This document shows positions 50,949 through 60,246 of a stretch of DNA of 64,000 nt, piece by piece (position 1 is the stretch's first letter; each line of letters starts with the position of its first letter). Made by a program: the position numbers and the translations under genes. The stretch spans positions 302,869 through 366,868 of the forward strand of contig NZ_JARFXX010000002.1 of NCBI RefSeq assembly GCF_029218125.1. Reading direction: 5' to 3'. The notes beneath the pieces are model-generated. The model had not been told where the DNA came from and made no database searches. It saw only the letters and a list, made by a program, of their open reading frames with translations. The DNA comes from Oscillibacter faecalis_A. GTDB taxonomy: Bacteria; Bacillota; Clostridia; Oscillospirales; Oscillospiraceae.

Positions 50949-51368
50949 CTATTTTTGAGTATTCGTTTTGTTATATTCGATTTTTCTTTGGTTTCGATTT
51001 AAATTATCGTCATTTTGTTTATAAATTAAAAACTCGCATCCCGACTTCTTTACTTCGAGGGCGCCGGCCTCAGTCAAATCAACAGAGACTTCCTTGCCGG
51101 CTTCTTCCCAGGATACGGTGTAACCGGCATCCGGCGCTTCGTATAACCACCAGCCGATATTGTCATACTGGTCTTGCATAGTGTACTTCAGCAAATCGCG
51201 CAGTGCGAGCAGGTAGAGATTGTCCTTGTCGAAGGCAGGAAAACCATCGCACATTTTACTGAGGGCCTTATCGAACTCATCAATACGAGCCTCCTGCTGG
51301 CGTATCTTCTCAATCGTGCTCAAAAACAGTGCTTTTGGCAGCACAGGCAGCACTCCTTTCTTATTCAT
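50949..51368 (-). CDS. 139-residue protein of unknown function
   Basis: Overlaps the stop of the truncated metallophosphoesterase by 8 nt. N-terminal coiled coil (LSTIEKIRQQEARIDEFDKALSKMCDGF), middle helical part (LALRDLLKYTMQDQYDNIGWWLYEAP) and a Lys/Asn-rich tail. The N-terminal region resembles small proteins seen beside metallophosphoesterases on Clostridia elements. No function assigned. Confidence 0.6.
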   Translation of the reverse strand: MNKKGVLPVLPKALFLSTIEKIRQQEARIDEFDKALSKMCDGFPAFDKDNLYLLALRDLLKYTMQDQYDNIGWWLYEAPDAGYTVSWEEAGKEVSVDLTEAGALEVKKSGCEFLIYKQNDDNLNRNQRKIEYNKTNTQK

Positions 51369-51837
51369 GCGCGGATAGGATTTCTTTCAGCGTTCTCGGC
51401 TCGTAGCCCATGTAAGGCATCATGCAGCCGACATTGATGGCGCGAATGGGCTTTCCTTGTTGAACATTCAGTTTCTTGTTCTCGTTGAGCTCTTTGACGC
51501 ATTTCTGGAAGAATGCCTCTTCCACAGTATTATGAGTATGGGCGTAGAGAAGAATCGATCCGCGATGCTGGCCGTTCCACATCAGGATGGGATAGTGCAT
51601 CAAGCAGAGCTTGTATGTCTTTCCATCAAAGGAATCGGCAATCTCCCGGTAGTCAGTGATTTCCTCAAAGAGCCGCTGATAGCGATAGTCGGACAGGTCA
51701 TCGTGGTTACCGCGAAACAAAATCTTCTTGCCCTTCAACTGGGCAACCAGCGCGAGTAGTGCACTGTTCTTACCCCGCATGGCCATATCGCCCAGGATAT
51801 AGACGGTAGTGAAAGCGCTTTTAGACCGCGGTACCAC
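51361..51837 (-). pseudogene. Metallophosphoesterase, 5'-truncated
   Basis: The frame contains TVYILGDMAMRG, FRGNHDDLSDY, LMHYPILMWNG and LYAHTHNTVEE, but the N-terminal DxH metal-binding motif (usually TADTHFGH) is missing. Before the homology begins the frame reads only MVPRSKSAFT, sequence that lies next to the divergent sigma gene. A joint between unrelated DNA at about 51820 is inferred. Confidence 0.7.
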
Positions 51838-51851
51838 AATGGAGGTCGCCT

Positions 51852-52409
51852 ATGGAAGATGAAAAAATCATTGGGCTATATTGGGAGAGGAACGAGGATG
51901 CCATTACAGAAACCTCCTCAAAATACGGAAAGCTCTTTTTTCGCATTGCCAGTAATATCCTACTAAACCATGAGGACAGCGAGGAATGTGTGAACGATAC
52001 ATATTTAGGCTTATGGAATGCCATTCCCAAAGAAAGGCCGTCACCGTTTTCCGTATTCGCAAGTAGAATTACCAGAAATCTTGCCCTGAAAAAGTATGAA
52101 TACCTCTCCGCAGAAAAGCGAAAGCCAGAGGCGATTTGTTCATTTGAAGAACTTGGTGACTGTGTTTCTGGCAAGGAGTATGTTGAAAGTGAAGCAGAAA
52201 ATCGGCGCATCGAGCAGCTTATCGACACATTCCTTTGTCAGATAGGGGAAGAAAAGCGCAACATTTTTTTATGCCGATACTGGTATTTTGATTCGATTGA
52301 GGAGATTTGCAGATGCACAGGGTATAGCCAGAGTAAAATTAAATCTATGCTGTTCAACATACGGAAAAAGTTGCGAAGCTATTTAGAAAGCGAGGGTGTT
52401 GACCTATGA
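51852..52409 (+). CDS. Sigma-70 family (ECF-like) sigma factor 1
   Basis: 185 residues with region 2 (YGKLFFRIASNILLNHEDSEECVNDTYLGLWNAIPKERP) and region 4 (KRNIFLCRYWYFDSIEEICRCTGYSQSKIKSMLFNIRKKLR). It directs RNA polymerase to a regulon that cannot be read here. Stop overlaps the anti-sigma-like start by 4 nt. Its promoter region is squeezed against the truncated phosphoesterase, so upstream control may be altered. Confidence 0.85.
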   Translation: MEDEKIIGLYWERNEDAITETSSKYGKLFFRIASNILLNHEDSEECVNDTYLGLWNAIPKERPSPFSVFASRITRNLALKKYEYLSAEKRKPEAICSFEELGDCVSGKEYVESEAENRRIEQLIDTFLCQIGEEKRNIFLCRYWYFDSIEEICRCTGYSQSKIKSMLFNIRKKLRSYLESEGVDL

Positions 52410-53311
52410 ATGAAAAGCAGTTTTCTGACAGAATCGGAAATGTGAACGATAAACTGATCCGGCAAGCTGAACAGATACCAAATTATAGACGGGGACACCG
52501 GAGAAGAAGTATCCGGCAGCTTGCAACGATTGCTGCCGTTATCGCCCTAATGGTTTGTAGCTTTAGCGTAGGAGCATTGGCCTTTTCTGAGAAGATTTAT
52601 GTTGAAAAAAACCAAGAGATTATTGATATTAGTGATTTTGGAATTTCGCTGATATTACCTGACGAATGGTCTGGAAAATACGGCTATGATATTTTAGATG
52701 ATGGTGATATCAAAGTATATAGCCTTGCAGCGAGAGAGGAAGAAACTGATAACGGAACGAATTTGAAGGGCTCTCTATTTTGGGTTGAATGTATTGATGG
52801 ACAATTCCCGATGGATTTTTCCTATGCTCAACCAGGGTATACGATTGCCACAACGGCCACGCATACATTTCGTTTGGTATTGGCATCTGATGTGCAATAT
52901 GATTCTGGGAATGCCAAAATTGCCGATGAGTACCTTTCTTTATATGACAGCATACCACAAATAAAAATTCTTCTTTCAGACTGGCTTACCGACAATAGCT
53001 TGAATCAGACAAACTGGGTAAAAGGCACAGTTTATGTTAAATATCTTGGTGAAATGACACCTGACGGACAAGATGTAGTTAAGACGGTGGTACTTGATGA
53101 AGCTGCTTCAACAAGTATTTCACAGATAATTAAGACACAAAAATATGACATTGAAGATGCAAGTTTTCCTGTTGATCTCGTTTTTATCGTAGATGGACAA
53201 TCATACCATATGAACTCGCAATCGGGACAGATTTTTGGCATCAGCGGGGTTAGCGCGGTTCTATCGGAAGAAGCCCTACAGGAAGTATTGTCCTTGCTGG
53301 CAAATGAGTAA
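52406..53311 (+). CDS. Membrane anti-sigma factor-like protein (partner of sigma factor 1)
   Basis: 301 residues: cytoplasmic N-terminus of 45 residues, one membrane segment (QLATIAAVIALMVCSFSVGALAF), and a large external domain. This is the DUF4179-type layout of Clostridia anti-sigma factors encoded right after their sigma factor. It should hold the sigma factor at the membrane until an external signal. External ligand unknown. Confidence 0.7.
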   Translation: MNEKQFSDRIGNVNDKLIRQAEQIPNYRRGHRRRSIRQLATIAAVIALMVCSFSVGALAFSEKIYVEKNQEIIDISDFGISLILPDEWSGKYGYDILDDGDIKVYSLAAREEETDNGTNLKGSLFWVECIDGQFPMDFSYAQPGYTIATTATHTFRLVLASDVQYDSGNAKIADEYLSLYDSIPQIKILLSDWLTDNSLNQTNWVKGTVYVKYLGEMTPDGQDVVKTVVLDEAASTSISQIIKTQKYDIEDASFPVDLVFIVDGQSYHMNSQSGQIFGISGVSAVLSEEALQEVLSLLANE

Positions 53312-53344
53312 TCAAAATAAGCACATATTACCGTAATTCTAACG

Positions 53345-53828
53345 ATGCAAAAAGAAAACTGTTTTTCTGCTTGGAGTTGCGATGTCAAAACCGGGAGTGT
53401 AACAGAGACTGCAAATAACCTTTCCATCAGAACACAAGATGGCAAAACAGCCGGGCTCGTAGATGTAGGTACTCGCTATGCGCTTTTGGTGAACGCGGAT
53501 CAAAGCGTTGCGGTACTCGATCTGAAAACCGGATATCAATCCTCTGCTATTGCTGGTTTCTCTTTTGATGGAAGAGCAAAAATGCTCCCCAATATCTCTG
53601 GCACAAGTATATGGGTGTTTCTATTATGACACGCAATATGTTGAATATGATGTGAGCTACGGATATTACCAGAATGGTATCATTACTTATGAGTACACGT
53701 ATCATCTGAAGACGGAGAAAATACTAGCAGATTTAAAAATGGCCGGTATACTTGTCGTAGTTGGGGGTGTTTGCTATTTTATGCCTGCAGCGGCACCTAA
53801 AACGGCAATCGCTCTCGGTCTTGTCTAA
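53345..53828 (+). pseudogene. Frameshifted secreted or membrane protein remnant
   Basis: Two overlapping frames look coding. The first (53345-53629) has TRYALLVNADQSVAVLDLKTGYQ; the second, shifted +1 (from 53550), continues with YYDTQYVEYDVSYGYYQNG and ends in the hydrophobic KMAGILVVVGGVCYFMPAAA. A single-base shift near 53600 would join them. No family recognised; the Gly-rich hydrophobic end resembles small membrane peptides. Confidence 0.4.
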
Positions 53829-53889
53829 AACAAAGTGCATAGGAGGGGGCGCTCCTTAGAGAGCGCCCCTCCTTATAAGGAGATGTAAT

Positions 53890-54600
53890 ATGGATTACAT
53901 GGGAAAACAGTTCTTTCAATCTTTTGACTGCATCGTCAAACCAGCCGGATTTGAAAGATATCCTCATGGATATATTCGAATAGTCAATGATGTAATGCAG
54001 GGGTTTGAACTATATCGCTCATCTACCGGGCACACTGCCACATTAAGGTTCGACATCATACCAATATGTAGCCCTTTCTCCAACTTTTCTGATATTGGAT
54101 TTGAAACCTACTCTGTGTATCAACTGAAAGAAAGAATAGATCCCGGAGAACCGTATACCCCTCGGGAGCGTCCAGAAATTGACAAATGTATTATCCAATT
54201 AAAAAATAAATATGTTTCTTGGTTGTACCCGTTCTTCCAGAAGTCGGAATCATGCGAATCGGCTCTTCCCAATATTCTAGAAGTAGAAAGAAGAATTTGC
54301 GGGAAAGCCCCACTGCGTCCAAACGCAAACATAATGTATATGGCATTAGAAGCAAAAAACTGGGACTATGCATCACAACAAATACAGTTATTATTATCTC
54401 AGCGGAAGTCTGCCCTCTCTGCTCGAGCAGCGGCGACCGGTTTACTACCTACGCCAGTAGAATTACAAGTCAATGAGCAGTTAGAAGATTTATTGGCGAT
54501 GATAGATGACGAAAATTATAAAGCGATAGAAGCACACATTAGAAATAATGAAATCCATAACAGAAATGCAATCAATGCAATCAAAGAAAAATTTATTTAG
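53890..54600 (+). CDS. DUF4304-like protein (candidate immunity protein)
   Basis: 236 residues with AGGAG upstream. The N-terminal part (KQFFQSFDCIVKPAGFERYPHGYIRIVNDVMQGFELYRS) resembles the DUF4304 fold, often found beside polymorphic toxin loci as an immunity protein. The C-terminal half is helical. No toxin is directly upstream, but orphan Rhs tips lie 5 kb away. Low GC, codon use unlike the sigma genes. Function uncertain. Confidence 0.5.
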   Translation: MDYMGKQFFQSFDCIVKPAGFERYPHGYIRIVNDVMQGFELYRSSTGHTATLRFDIIPICSPFSNFSDIGFETYSVYQLKERIDPGEPYTPRERPEIDKCIIQLKNKYVSWLYPFFQKSESCESALPNILEVERRICGKAPLRPNANIMYMALEAKNWDYASQQIQLLLSQRKSALSARAAATGLLPTPVELQVNEQLEDLLAMIDDENYKAIEAHIRNNEIHNRNAINAIKEKFI

Positions 54601-54668
54601 ACTTTTATAATGTGAGATAAAAAATTTATACACCTTTGAAATGGCATTACCGTTGCCGGACGCATCAA

Positions 54669-54795
54669 GAAGACACAGATCGGAGATTTATCGCCAATCT
54701 GTGTCTTTTTATAGAGTTAGTGTAATCGCATTGAACGATCTATACGGCAGTGGTGACTATAGTGATTTTGGATGCATCATGTTATACAGCAATGA
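54669..54795 (+). repeat. Intergenic repeat unit, copy 1
   Basis: Begins with a terminator hairpin (ACACAGAT...ATCTGTGT followed by CTTTTTA) then a segment with CATTGAACGATCTATAC and GCATCATGTTATAC. The same order of hairpin plus conserved segment recurs at 55820. It follows the DUF4304-like gene. Confidence 0.65.
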
Positions 54796-54879
54796 TTAAA
54801 GGGATATCCTGTGACTATGACAAAAGAAGCAATCTGGTGACTGGCACAGGAAGAAAACATTTGTGGAGTTATGCAGGGA

Positions 54880-55070
54880 GAAGCAGGCTGAAGATTTATC
54901 TTCGGTCTGCTTCTTTCCGTAACAGCGTAGTCATTAAACATTCCACATGGTACATGAGGATGTAGAGATTTGTGGCATATCATGTTATACTGGCAACAGC
55001 TCAAAGAATTTATTTGAAAAATATTAAAAGACGATGTGAGAATTCGCGGTTCAAAGGTGGGTAGCAAAGT
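54880..55070 (+). repeat. Intergenic repeat unit, copy 2
   Basis: Hairpin AGAAGCAG...CTGCTTCT with T-run, a divergent middle, then CATGTTATACTGGCAACAGC, an A/T-rich stretch and GATGTGAGAATTCGCGGTTC. The end matches copy 3. No good gene lies between 54601 and 55260; this unit fills most of it. Confidence 0.65.
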
Positions 55071-55260
55071 CTCACAATTGTTGCCAACTTTAAGTAGTGC
55101 GGGAAGTGCGGCGGAATTGCATTTTTTGATCTCCCATACATCTGTGCAAAAAATCTTCGGATTTGATTCGTACTACAACACTATAAGGGACTATTTTAAA
55201 ACGGTTACCTGTACTACTGTACGGAATATTCTTAGCTATACATTAGGAGTGTCACTTTAA

Positions 55261-55746
55261 ATGAACGTTGTATTGTTCTCTGCGAGCCTGCGTGACTTTA
55301 GACCCGTATGGTTTCTCTGGCCGATAATGTTATTCTTTTCACTGCTTATGCTTTCTTTTATTCCGGCAATAAAAGAAAAACTATGTTTTGTGAGATCTGT
55401 ACGAGGACTTAAGGTTTTTGCAATAATTCAATGTATTATGCTTGTCGGACACATTTATGCTTTTGCAACGCAACTTCTCCCATATTACATGGGGCATTAT
55501 AGTGTCGTTGAAGGTAATGTTGAAGAGTTTAGTGCGCCCACAAACATATATAATAAGCGTGAGGCATTTAGCGTTAATGGCGTTTGGTTTGAATATGGTT
55601 ATTCTGATATTTCATTTGGCTATCATGATACAATTTTTGACCATGGAATTATATCAGATACTTCCAAAAATATTAGAATTTCATATGTTCACAATCCGAT
55701 GACGAATGCAAATGTCATTGTTTGCATAGAACAATTAGAAAAGTGA
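55261..55746 (+). CDS. 161-residue membrane protein of unknown function
   Basis: ATG follows TTAGGAGTGTCACTTTA. Two or three hydrophobic segments (PVWFLWPIMLFFSLLMLSFIP; VFAIIQCIMLVGHIYAFATQLL), then a soluble C-terminal domain. Flanked on both sides by copies of the intergenic repeat, so it looks like a movable cassette. Could be an immunity-type membrane protein, but this is speculation. Confidence 0.6.
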   Translation: MNVVLFSASLRDFRPVWFLWPIMLFFSLLMLSFIPAIKEKLCFVRSVRGLKVFAIIQCIMLVGHIYAFATQLLPYYMGHYSVVEGNVEEFSAPTNIYNKREAFSVNGVWFEYGYSDISFGYHDTIFDHGIISDTSKNIRISYVHNPMTNANVIVCIEQLEK

Positions 55747-55819
55747 CCTGTAATGCAAGTGTATGGGCGGAGTAAACTTGCCATGTCCATGCGCAAATGC
55801 TTTATAGAATTATGAACGA

Positions 55820-56030
55820 AGATACAGGCTGGAGATTTATCTCCAGCCTGTGCCTTTTTATAGCAACAGTATAATTGTATTGAACGACCTATATACAGCA
55901 GTAGTGACTGTAGCGATTTTAGGCACACCATGTTATACTGGCAACAGCTTAAAAAAATTTTCTAAAAATATTTGAAAACAATGTGAGAAATCGCGGTTCA
56001 AATGCATTTATAAAATGGTGGGTATACGCA
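55820..56030 (+). repeat. Intergenic repeat unit, copy 3 (leader of sigma factor 2)
   Basis: Hairpin ACAGGCTGGAGAT/ATCTCCAGCCTGT with T-run, then GTATTGAACGACCTATAT and ATGTTATACTGGCAACAGC, then CAATGTGAGAAATCGCGG. It combines the segments seen separately in copies 1 and 2, so it may be the parent unit. It ends just before sigma factor 2. Confidence 0.7.
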
Positions 56031-56060
56031 CTTTTTCATAAAGAATGAGGTGGTGTTATT

Positions 56061-56585
56061 ATGCTGGCAGTTCTGTTAGCTGCGTTAGAGAGCGATGCAG
56101 ATAAGCAAAAATTTATTGAGATCTATGAGAAATATCATGTCCAAATGGAACGGGCAGCGATGCGCATTTTGAAAGAGCAGCGTGATGTTGAGGATGCGGT
56201 ACAAAACGCATTCATGCAGATGATCCGGCATTTTGAGAAAATTTTCGAGATTCCATGTGAGGAATTGCCTTTCTGGATCATTTCTATAGTGAAGAATGAA
56301 GCGCGGGCCATTCTTCGGAAGAACAGCCGGACGGTTTCTTTGGAAGACTGGGACAGACTTACGGAGGATATCAACGATATATCTGGGTATACGGAACTGA
56401 TAGATCTGTTTACGCGGCTGCCGGAAACGTACCGCTCTGTGTTGGAACTGAAGATGCTCCATGGCTACACGGATAAGGAGATCGCCAAGAGGGTGGGTAT
56501 CTCCGAAACAGCTGTTAGTTCCCGTGCAACGCGGGGGCGCACACTGCTGCGCGAAATTGTTGAGAAGGAGGGATTTTGCGTATGA
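56061..56585 (+). CDS. ECF-like sigma factor 2
   Basis: 174 residues with region 2 (FIEIYEKYHVQMERAAMRILKEQRDVEDAVQNAFMQMIRHF) and region 4 (LPETYRSVLELKMLHGYTDKEIAKRVGISETAVSSRATRGRTLLR). Classic ECF architecture. Its stop overlaps the anti-sigma start by 3 bases. Higher GC than the DUF4304 and membrane genes before it. Confidence 0.9.
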   Translation: MLAVLLAALESDADKQKFIEIYEKYHVQMERAAMRILKEQRDVEDAVQNAFMQMIRHFEKIFEIPCEELPFWIISIVKNEARAILRKNSRTVSLEDWDRLTEDINDISGYTELIDLFTRLPETYRSVLELKMLHGYTDKEIAKRVGISETAVSSRATRGRTLLREIVEKEGFCV

Positions 56586-57304
56586 CGGACCGAGAACTGG
56601 ACAGGATGATGCAGCATGTCCTGCTGGATGCAATCAAGCGGGATTGTGAAAAAGAAACCGATGATGTGCCTGCTTTCAAACCAACGCGCCATTATCAGCG
56701 GCAAATAGCGGCGATGTTATCAGATCCGTTGAAGTGGGCTCAAAAGCGGGCACGGCCCCTGTGGAAGAATGTGGCGCAAAAGATTGCCGTGATCCTGCTG
56801 GTGTTCTCGCTGAGCCTGGGGAGCCTGATGGCAGTCAGTCCCACGGTCCGGGCCGCAGTGGTGCGCTGGGTCACGGAATGGTATGAAACCCATGTGGTGT
56901 ATAGATTTTCGGGAGAACAGATTGCCGATGAAATGCCCCAATATGAGGTTACAGATTTGCCAGAAGGATATGCTGAGACCGAACGTGTGGAGTGGCCCTC
57001 TTATGTAAGTATTATATATCAGAATGTAAATGATGAAAACGCTTCGTGGATTTACCTGCAATATATCTATATGCAACAGGGAGCAAGCAGTAATTTTGGA
57101 ATAGAAAACGCAGATATCATTCCTGTTACTGTGAATGGTTTAGAAGGACAGCTATATCTCACCAGAGATACGGAGGGGGCAGATAGTACTATTACTTGGA
57201 TTGTTCCAGATGAAAACATGTTGTTTGCCGTTAGCGCAGCTCTTGGCGCTGAGGATATTTTGCACATGGCCGAAAGCGTTTCCTTGGTGAAAACAGAAAA
57301 ATAA
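56582..57304 (+). CDS. DUF4367-type anti-sigma factor (partner of sigma factor 2)
   Basis: ATG at 56582 with GGAGG upstream. 240 residues: cytoplasmic N-terminus (MTDRELDRMMQHVLLDAI), one membrane segment (IAVILLVFSLSLGSLMAVSPTV), external DUF4367-like domain (PQYEVTDLPEGYAETERVEWPSYVSIIYQN ... LTRDTEGADSTITW). DUF4367 proteins follow ECF sigma genes in Clostridia and inhibit them from the membrane. Confidence 0.85.
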   Translation: MTDRELDRMMQHVLLDAIKRDCEKETDDVPAFKPTRHYQRQIAAMLSDPLKWAQKRARPLWKNVAQKIAVILLVFSLSLGSLMAVSPTVRAAVVRWVTEWYETHVVYRFSGEQIADEMPQYEVTDLPEGYAETERVEWPSYVSIIYQNVNDENASWIYLQYIYMQQGASSNFGIENADIIPVTVNGLEGQLYLTRDTEGADSTITWIVPDENMLFAVSAALGAEDILHMAESVSLVKTEK

Positions 57305-57404
57305 AGAAAACCTGCAAAAACGTGTAAGAAAGCCCCTGCCATCTGCGTCTTGATAATAGAGAGCCAGAACCTACCCATGAAAAAAACAATAAGGAGGATT
57401 CTTT

Positions 57405-57593
57405 ATGAAAAGTAGGGCCGTAGGTATTTTGGTGATGGTGTTGGTTGTTACTGTTGCGGTGTTTTGTATAACCGGATTTAAGGGAAAACCCAAAGAGGTG
57501 TATCTTGAGGATATGCAGGGTGAAACTCTACCGGATGGAAGCACACGGTATGACCTCGGTGATGGCGATTTTGTAATTGAACCGGGGAACTGA
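57405..57593 (+). CDS. Small exported or membrane peptide
   Basis: 62 residues with AAGGAGG upstream. A hydrophobic helix (GILVMVLVVTVAVFCITGF) is followed by a short acidic tail ending FVIEPGN. It lies between the sigma/anti-sigma pair and the SLH gene and may belong to the regulon or signalling path. No family recognised. Confidence 0.6.
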   Translation: MKSRAVGILVMVLVVTVAVFCITGFKGKPKEVYLEDMQGETLPDGSTRYDLGDGDFVIEPGN

Positions 57594-57654
57594 GATCATT
57601 CCATGGGAACAAGGTCACCATGTGTGACAATTCTCAAAGGAGGAATTGCTGTAA

Positions 57655-59175
57655 ATGAAACGGATCTCTATTTTACTGGCAATAAGCCTGCTGCTGGGCA
57701 TCCCGGCCCAAGCAGCCGCCCCTGCATTATTCCAGTATCAAAGCAGCCAGCTTGGATTTTCCATCACGGTTCCCGGCGTTCGTCAGGGCGAGGCCATTGC
57801 CGAGGAAACCGATACCGGCGTGAACTTTTATCACGTTCCCTCCCGTGAAAAATACGGGGGAGAGATCGGCTCCATTGTAGTGGTTTCCCCACGGTCTGAT
57901 TTCTTCTCCGGACACTACGATGATATGGCGTACCAGATCATCGCCATGGGAAAGAACCAGGTATTTCTATGGAAGACGCCAGGAGGAGGCGCTCCCACCG
58001 GCGGAGATTTTCTGGATGCCTTTCGACGGGTATCCTCCGCCTTTTCCATGGAGAATTTGCGGAAAGGCTTGGCCCCGGCTCAGCCGGATGAATGGCCGAA
58101 GCTCCAAACAACGAGGCATCTGGCATACCTGCCCGTGAGCGGTGGGCTTGCGCGTCCTAACGCCCCCTTGACACGCGGCGAATTGGCACAGATGCTATAC
58201 ACCCTGCTGGACGCTGGCAATAAGGCCGACAGTTACCGAGCCCCGTTCTCAGACACAGCAGGAAAAGACTGCGCCCAGGCGGTTGCATATCTTGCCAGCT
58301 ACGGTATTCTCACCGGCTATGCGGACGGAACCTTCCGCCCGGATGCGCCGATCAGCAGGGCCGCGTTCGCCGTTCTGCTGCATCGCTGTCAGTTTGCGGC
58401 ACCTGTGGGGCAGTATGGGGAAGAATTTGTGTTTGCAGATGTTCCTGCTGATTACTGGGCCGAAACGTACATATACAGCACGAAGATTCTGGGCTGGTTA
58501 CAGGGCGGTGCCGATGGGCTGTTCCACCCGGAACGTGAGATCACCCGCGCTGAAGCTGTCACAGCCATCAACCGGATGCTCGGACGGGATGAATCTGTGA
58601 CGGAACTGCTGACTGTCGAAAATCCCTTTTCAGATTTGGCAGAGAGCCATTGGGCTTGTGCGAATGTTCTGGAGGCAGCAGGCGTGCTGAAGGACGATGC
58701 TGCTGTGCCTAAGATGGATTCCGTACCCCAAAACACCAGCGCATATCATTTCAGCAGCGAGTCTGATGGCTGGGCAGCTTCTGAGGGCCAGCTTTTCCAC
58801 ACCACGAACGGCGGAAAAAACTGGGACAAGGTCGGCTGTCCGCTTGCGTGCACAGTTTCTGGACTGTTTTTCTTTAGTGAGCAGGAGGGAATTCTTCTGG
58901 GAAGCAGCGAAGAGAACGCCTGCGTCCTGATGAGGACAAATGACGGTGGAAAGAGTTGGGACGATTTGCTGGCAAACCCGGACACGCTGGCCCGGTATCT
59001 GCCTGTGGAGCAGTTTCCCACCGAGAAGAGCCTGTTGGAAAGCATTGCTTCAGCAGAACTCCGTCCGGCCAGCCGGACTGCCGTTTACCTGACAGTCCGG
59101 TATCATCCCTACGAAAGCGTTCATGTGTGCGATTTTGAAGTGACAAGACAGATTGTGTTGACAGCGGATGCTTAA
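57655..59175 (+). CDS. S-layer homology protein with BNR-like C-terminal domain
   Basis: 506 residues with AAAGGAGG upstream and a signal peptide (ISILLAISLLLGIPAQA). Three SLH repeats span about residues 140-335, each with the ITRAEA-type motif (LTRGELAQML, ISRAAFAVLL, ITRAEAVTAI), which bind secondary wall polymers. The C-terminal part has two BNR/YCF48-like strands (FHTTNGGKNWDKVG, MRTNDGGKSWDD). It sits on the cell surface. No terminator is clear before the Rhs fragment 30 nt later. Confidence 0.88.
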   Translation: MKRISILLAISLLLGIPAQAAAPALFQYQSSQLGFSITVPGVRQGEAIAEETDTGVNFYHVPSREKYGGEIGSIVVVSPRSDFFSGHYDDMAYQIIAMGKNQVFLWKTPGGGAPTGGDFLDAFRRVSSAFSMENLRKGLAPAQPDEWPKLQTTRHLAYLPVSGGLARPNAPLTRGELAQMLYTLLDAGNKADSYRAPFSDTAGKDCAQAVAYLASYGILTGYADGTFRPDAPISRAAFAVLLHRCQFAAPVGQYGEEFVFADVPADYWAETYIYSTKILGWLQGGADGLFHPEREITRAEAVTAINRMLGRDESVTELLTVENPFSDLAESHWACANVLEAAGVLKDDAAVPKMDSVPQNTSAYHFSSESDGWAASEGQLFHTTNGGKNWDKVGCPLACTVSGLFFFSEQEGILLGSSEENACVLMRTNDGGKSWDDLLANPDTLARYLPVEQFPTEKSLLESIASAELRPASRTAVYLTVRYHPYESVHVCDFEVTRQIVLTADA

Positions 59176-59207
59176 CCAATACATGTTTTCTATCGTAAAC
59201 TCTGAAT

Positions 59208-59787
59208 TGACGCACTGGGAACGGAGTCTGTGTTCAGCTACAATAAAAACGACCAGTTGGTGTCTACTGACCTCCACCGCGTGGATACGCTCAATGGTGT
59301 GGACTCTCACGAAATTACGCTGTATGAGTATGATGGTCGGAACCTCGTTACCCGCGAAGTTAATGCCCTGGGTGACAGCACCATCTATGTCTACGATGGG
59401 AATGGAAACATGGTTTCCAAGACCGATGCAGACGGTTATGTGACGCAGTATTCCTACACAGCCCTTGATTTGGTGAAGAAAATCAACTACAATGGGGCAA
59501 AAGAGGCTTCCTATCAGTACAACAAGGTTGGCGAACTGGTGCAGATGAATGACTGGACCGGAACCAATACCTTTGAACTGGACCTCCTTGGCCGCCTCCA
59601 GAAGATGACGGACCACAAGGGCAATACGGTTTCCTACGCCTATGACGCTGTCGGCAACCTGCTGAAGCAGAGCGGCCCCACTAAGGGCGAAGAGGATACC
59701 TACCAGTATAACGACCTCAACCAGATGGTGAGCAAGCATGTGTGCGGCTACGAGCAGAAGATCACCCGCATCTATGACTACGGCTAA
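59208..59787 (+). pseudogene. Rhs core fragment, orphan module 1
   Basis: Without a start codon the frame reads DALGTESVFSYNKNDQLVS and several YD repeats (YEYDGRNLVTREVNALGD, YVYDGNGNMVSKTDADGYV, YAYDAVGNLLKQSGPTKG). It ends after QYNDLNQMVSKHVCGY with a stop, before any tip domain. The join to the SLH gene end lies at about 59205. The segment 59645-59730 is nearly repeated at 62282-62356 in module 3. Confidence 0.8.
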
Positions 59788-59797
59788 GGTGAATGTT

Positions 59798-59968
59798 ATG
59801 AACTGGAAAAATGAAGCTTTAAGTATTATCCATGACATTCCGCGAAAAAGAATACTACCTAAGAAACCAAAGGAAAGAAAGAAAACCATCCGAATCTATT
59901 TAACTGCCATTATAATATTTATAGCGATGTCATGGCTCATAACCTTTATTAATTATTTGCGTGGTTGA
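59798..59968 (+). CDS. 56-residue membrane protein after Rhs module 1 (candidate immunity)
   Basis: ATG at 59798 lies 10 nt after the Rhs fragment stop with AAGGTG before it. Basic cytoplasmic part (IIHDIPRKRILPKKPKERKK) and one membrane segment (IYLTAIIIFIAMSWLITFI). Low GC, unlike the Rhs core. Position fits an immunity gene, or a truncated remnant of one. Confidence 0.5.
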   Translation: MNWKNEALSIIHDIPRKRILPKKPKERKKTIRIYLTAIIIFIAMSWLITFINYLRG

Positions 59969-59996
59969 TAAAGTAAGATGTGAGGCATGAACTGCG

Positions 59997-60039
59997 ATTT
60001 GGCGGGGAGGGAGGTATATCATTAATCTCCCCGCCAAAT
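59997..60039 (+). terminator. Hairpin after Rhs module 1
   Basis: ATTTGGCGGGGAG (59997-60009) pairs with CTCCCCGCCAAAT (60027-60039) in a perfect 13-bp stem. No T-run follows. The stretch from 60040 to 60246 holds no recognisable gene. Confidence 0.55.
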
Positions 60040-60246
60040 AAAGAATAGTGAGAAATTGAAAGACGCTGGAGAAAAGTTAAAACGCCATATAAATCTGCAG
60101 AATTTGAAAGGAAGGATACGCCAGCAAATTTGGTGTGACATTTGTTGCGGGAATATCCTTACCAAGTGGTAAGGATATATGCTGACCGCTCAACTAAAAG
60201 CAATGTACAAGATTGAAATTGCTCGGTTTAAAGCGAGCGTAGTTCA

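Noticed and set aside
55036..55260. 74-codon plus-strand frame
   Set aside because: Begins inside repeat copy 2, has no ribosome site, and its start is part of the conserved leader and not of a gene.
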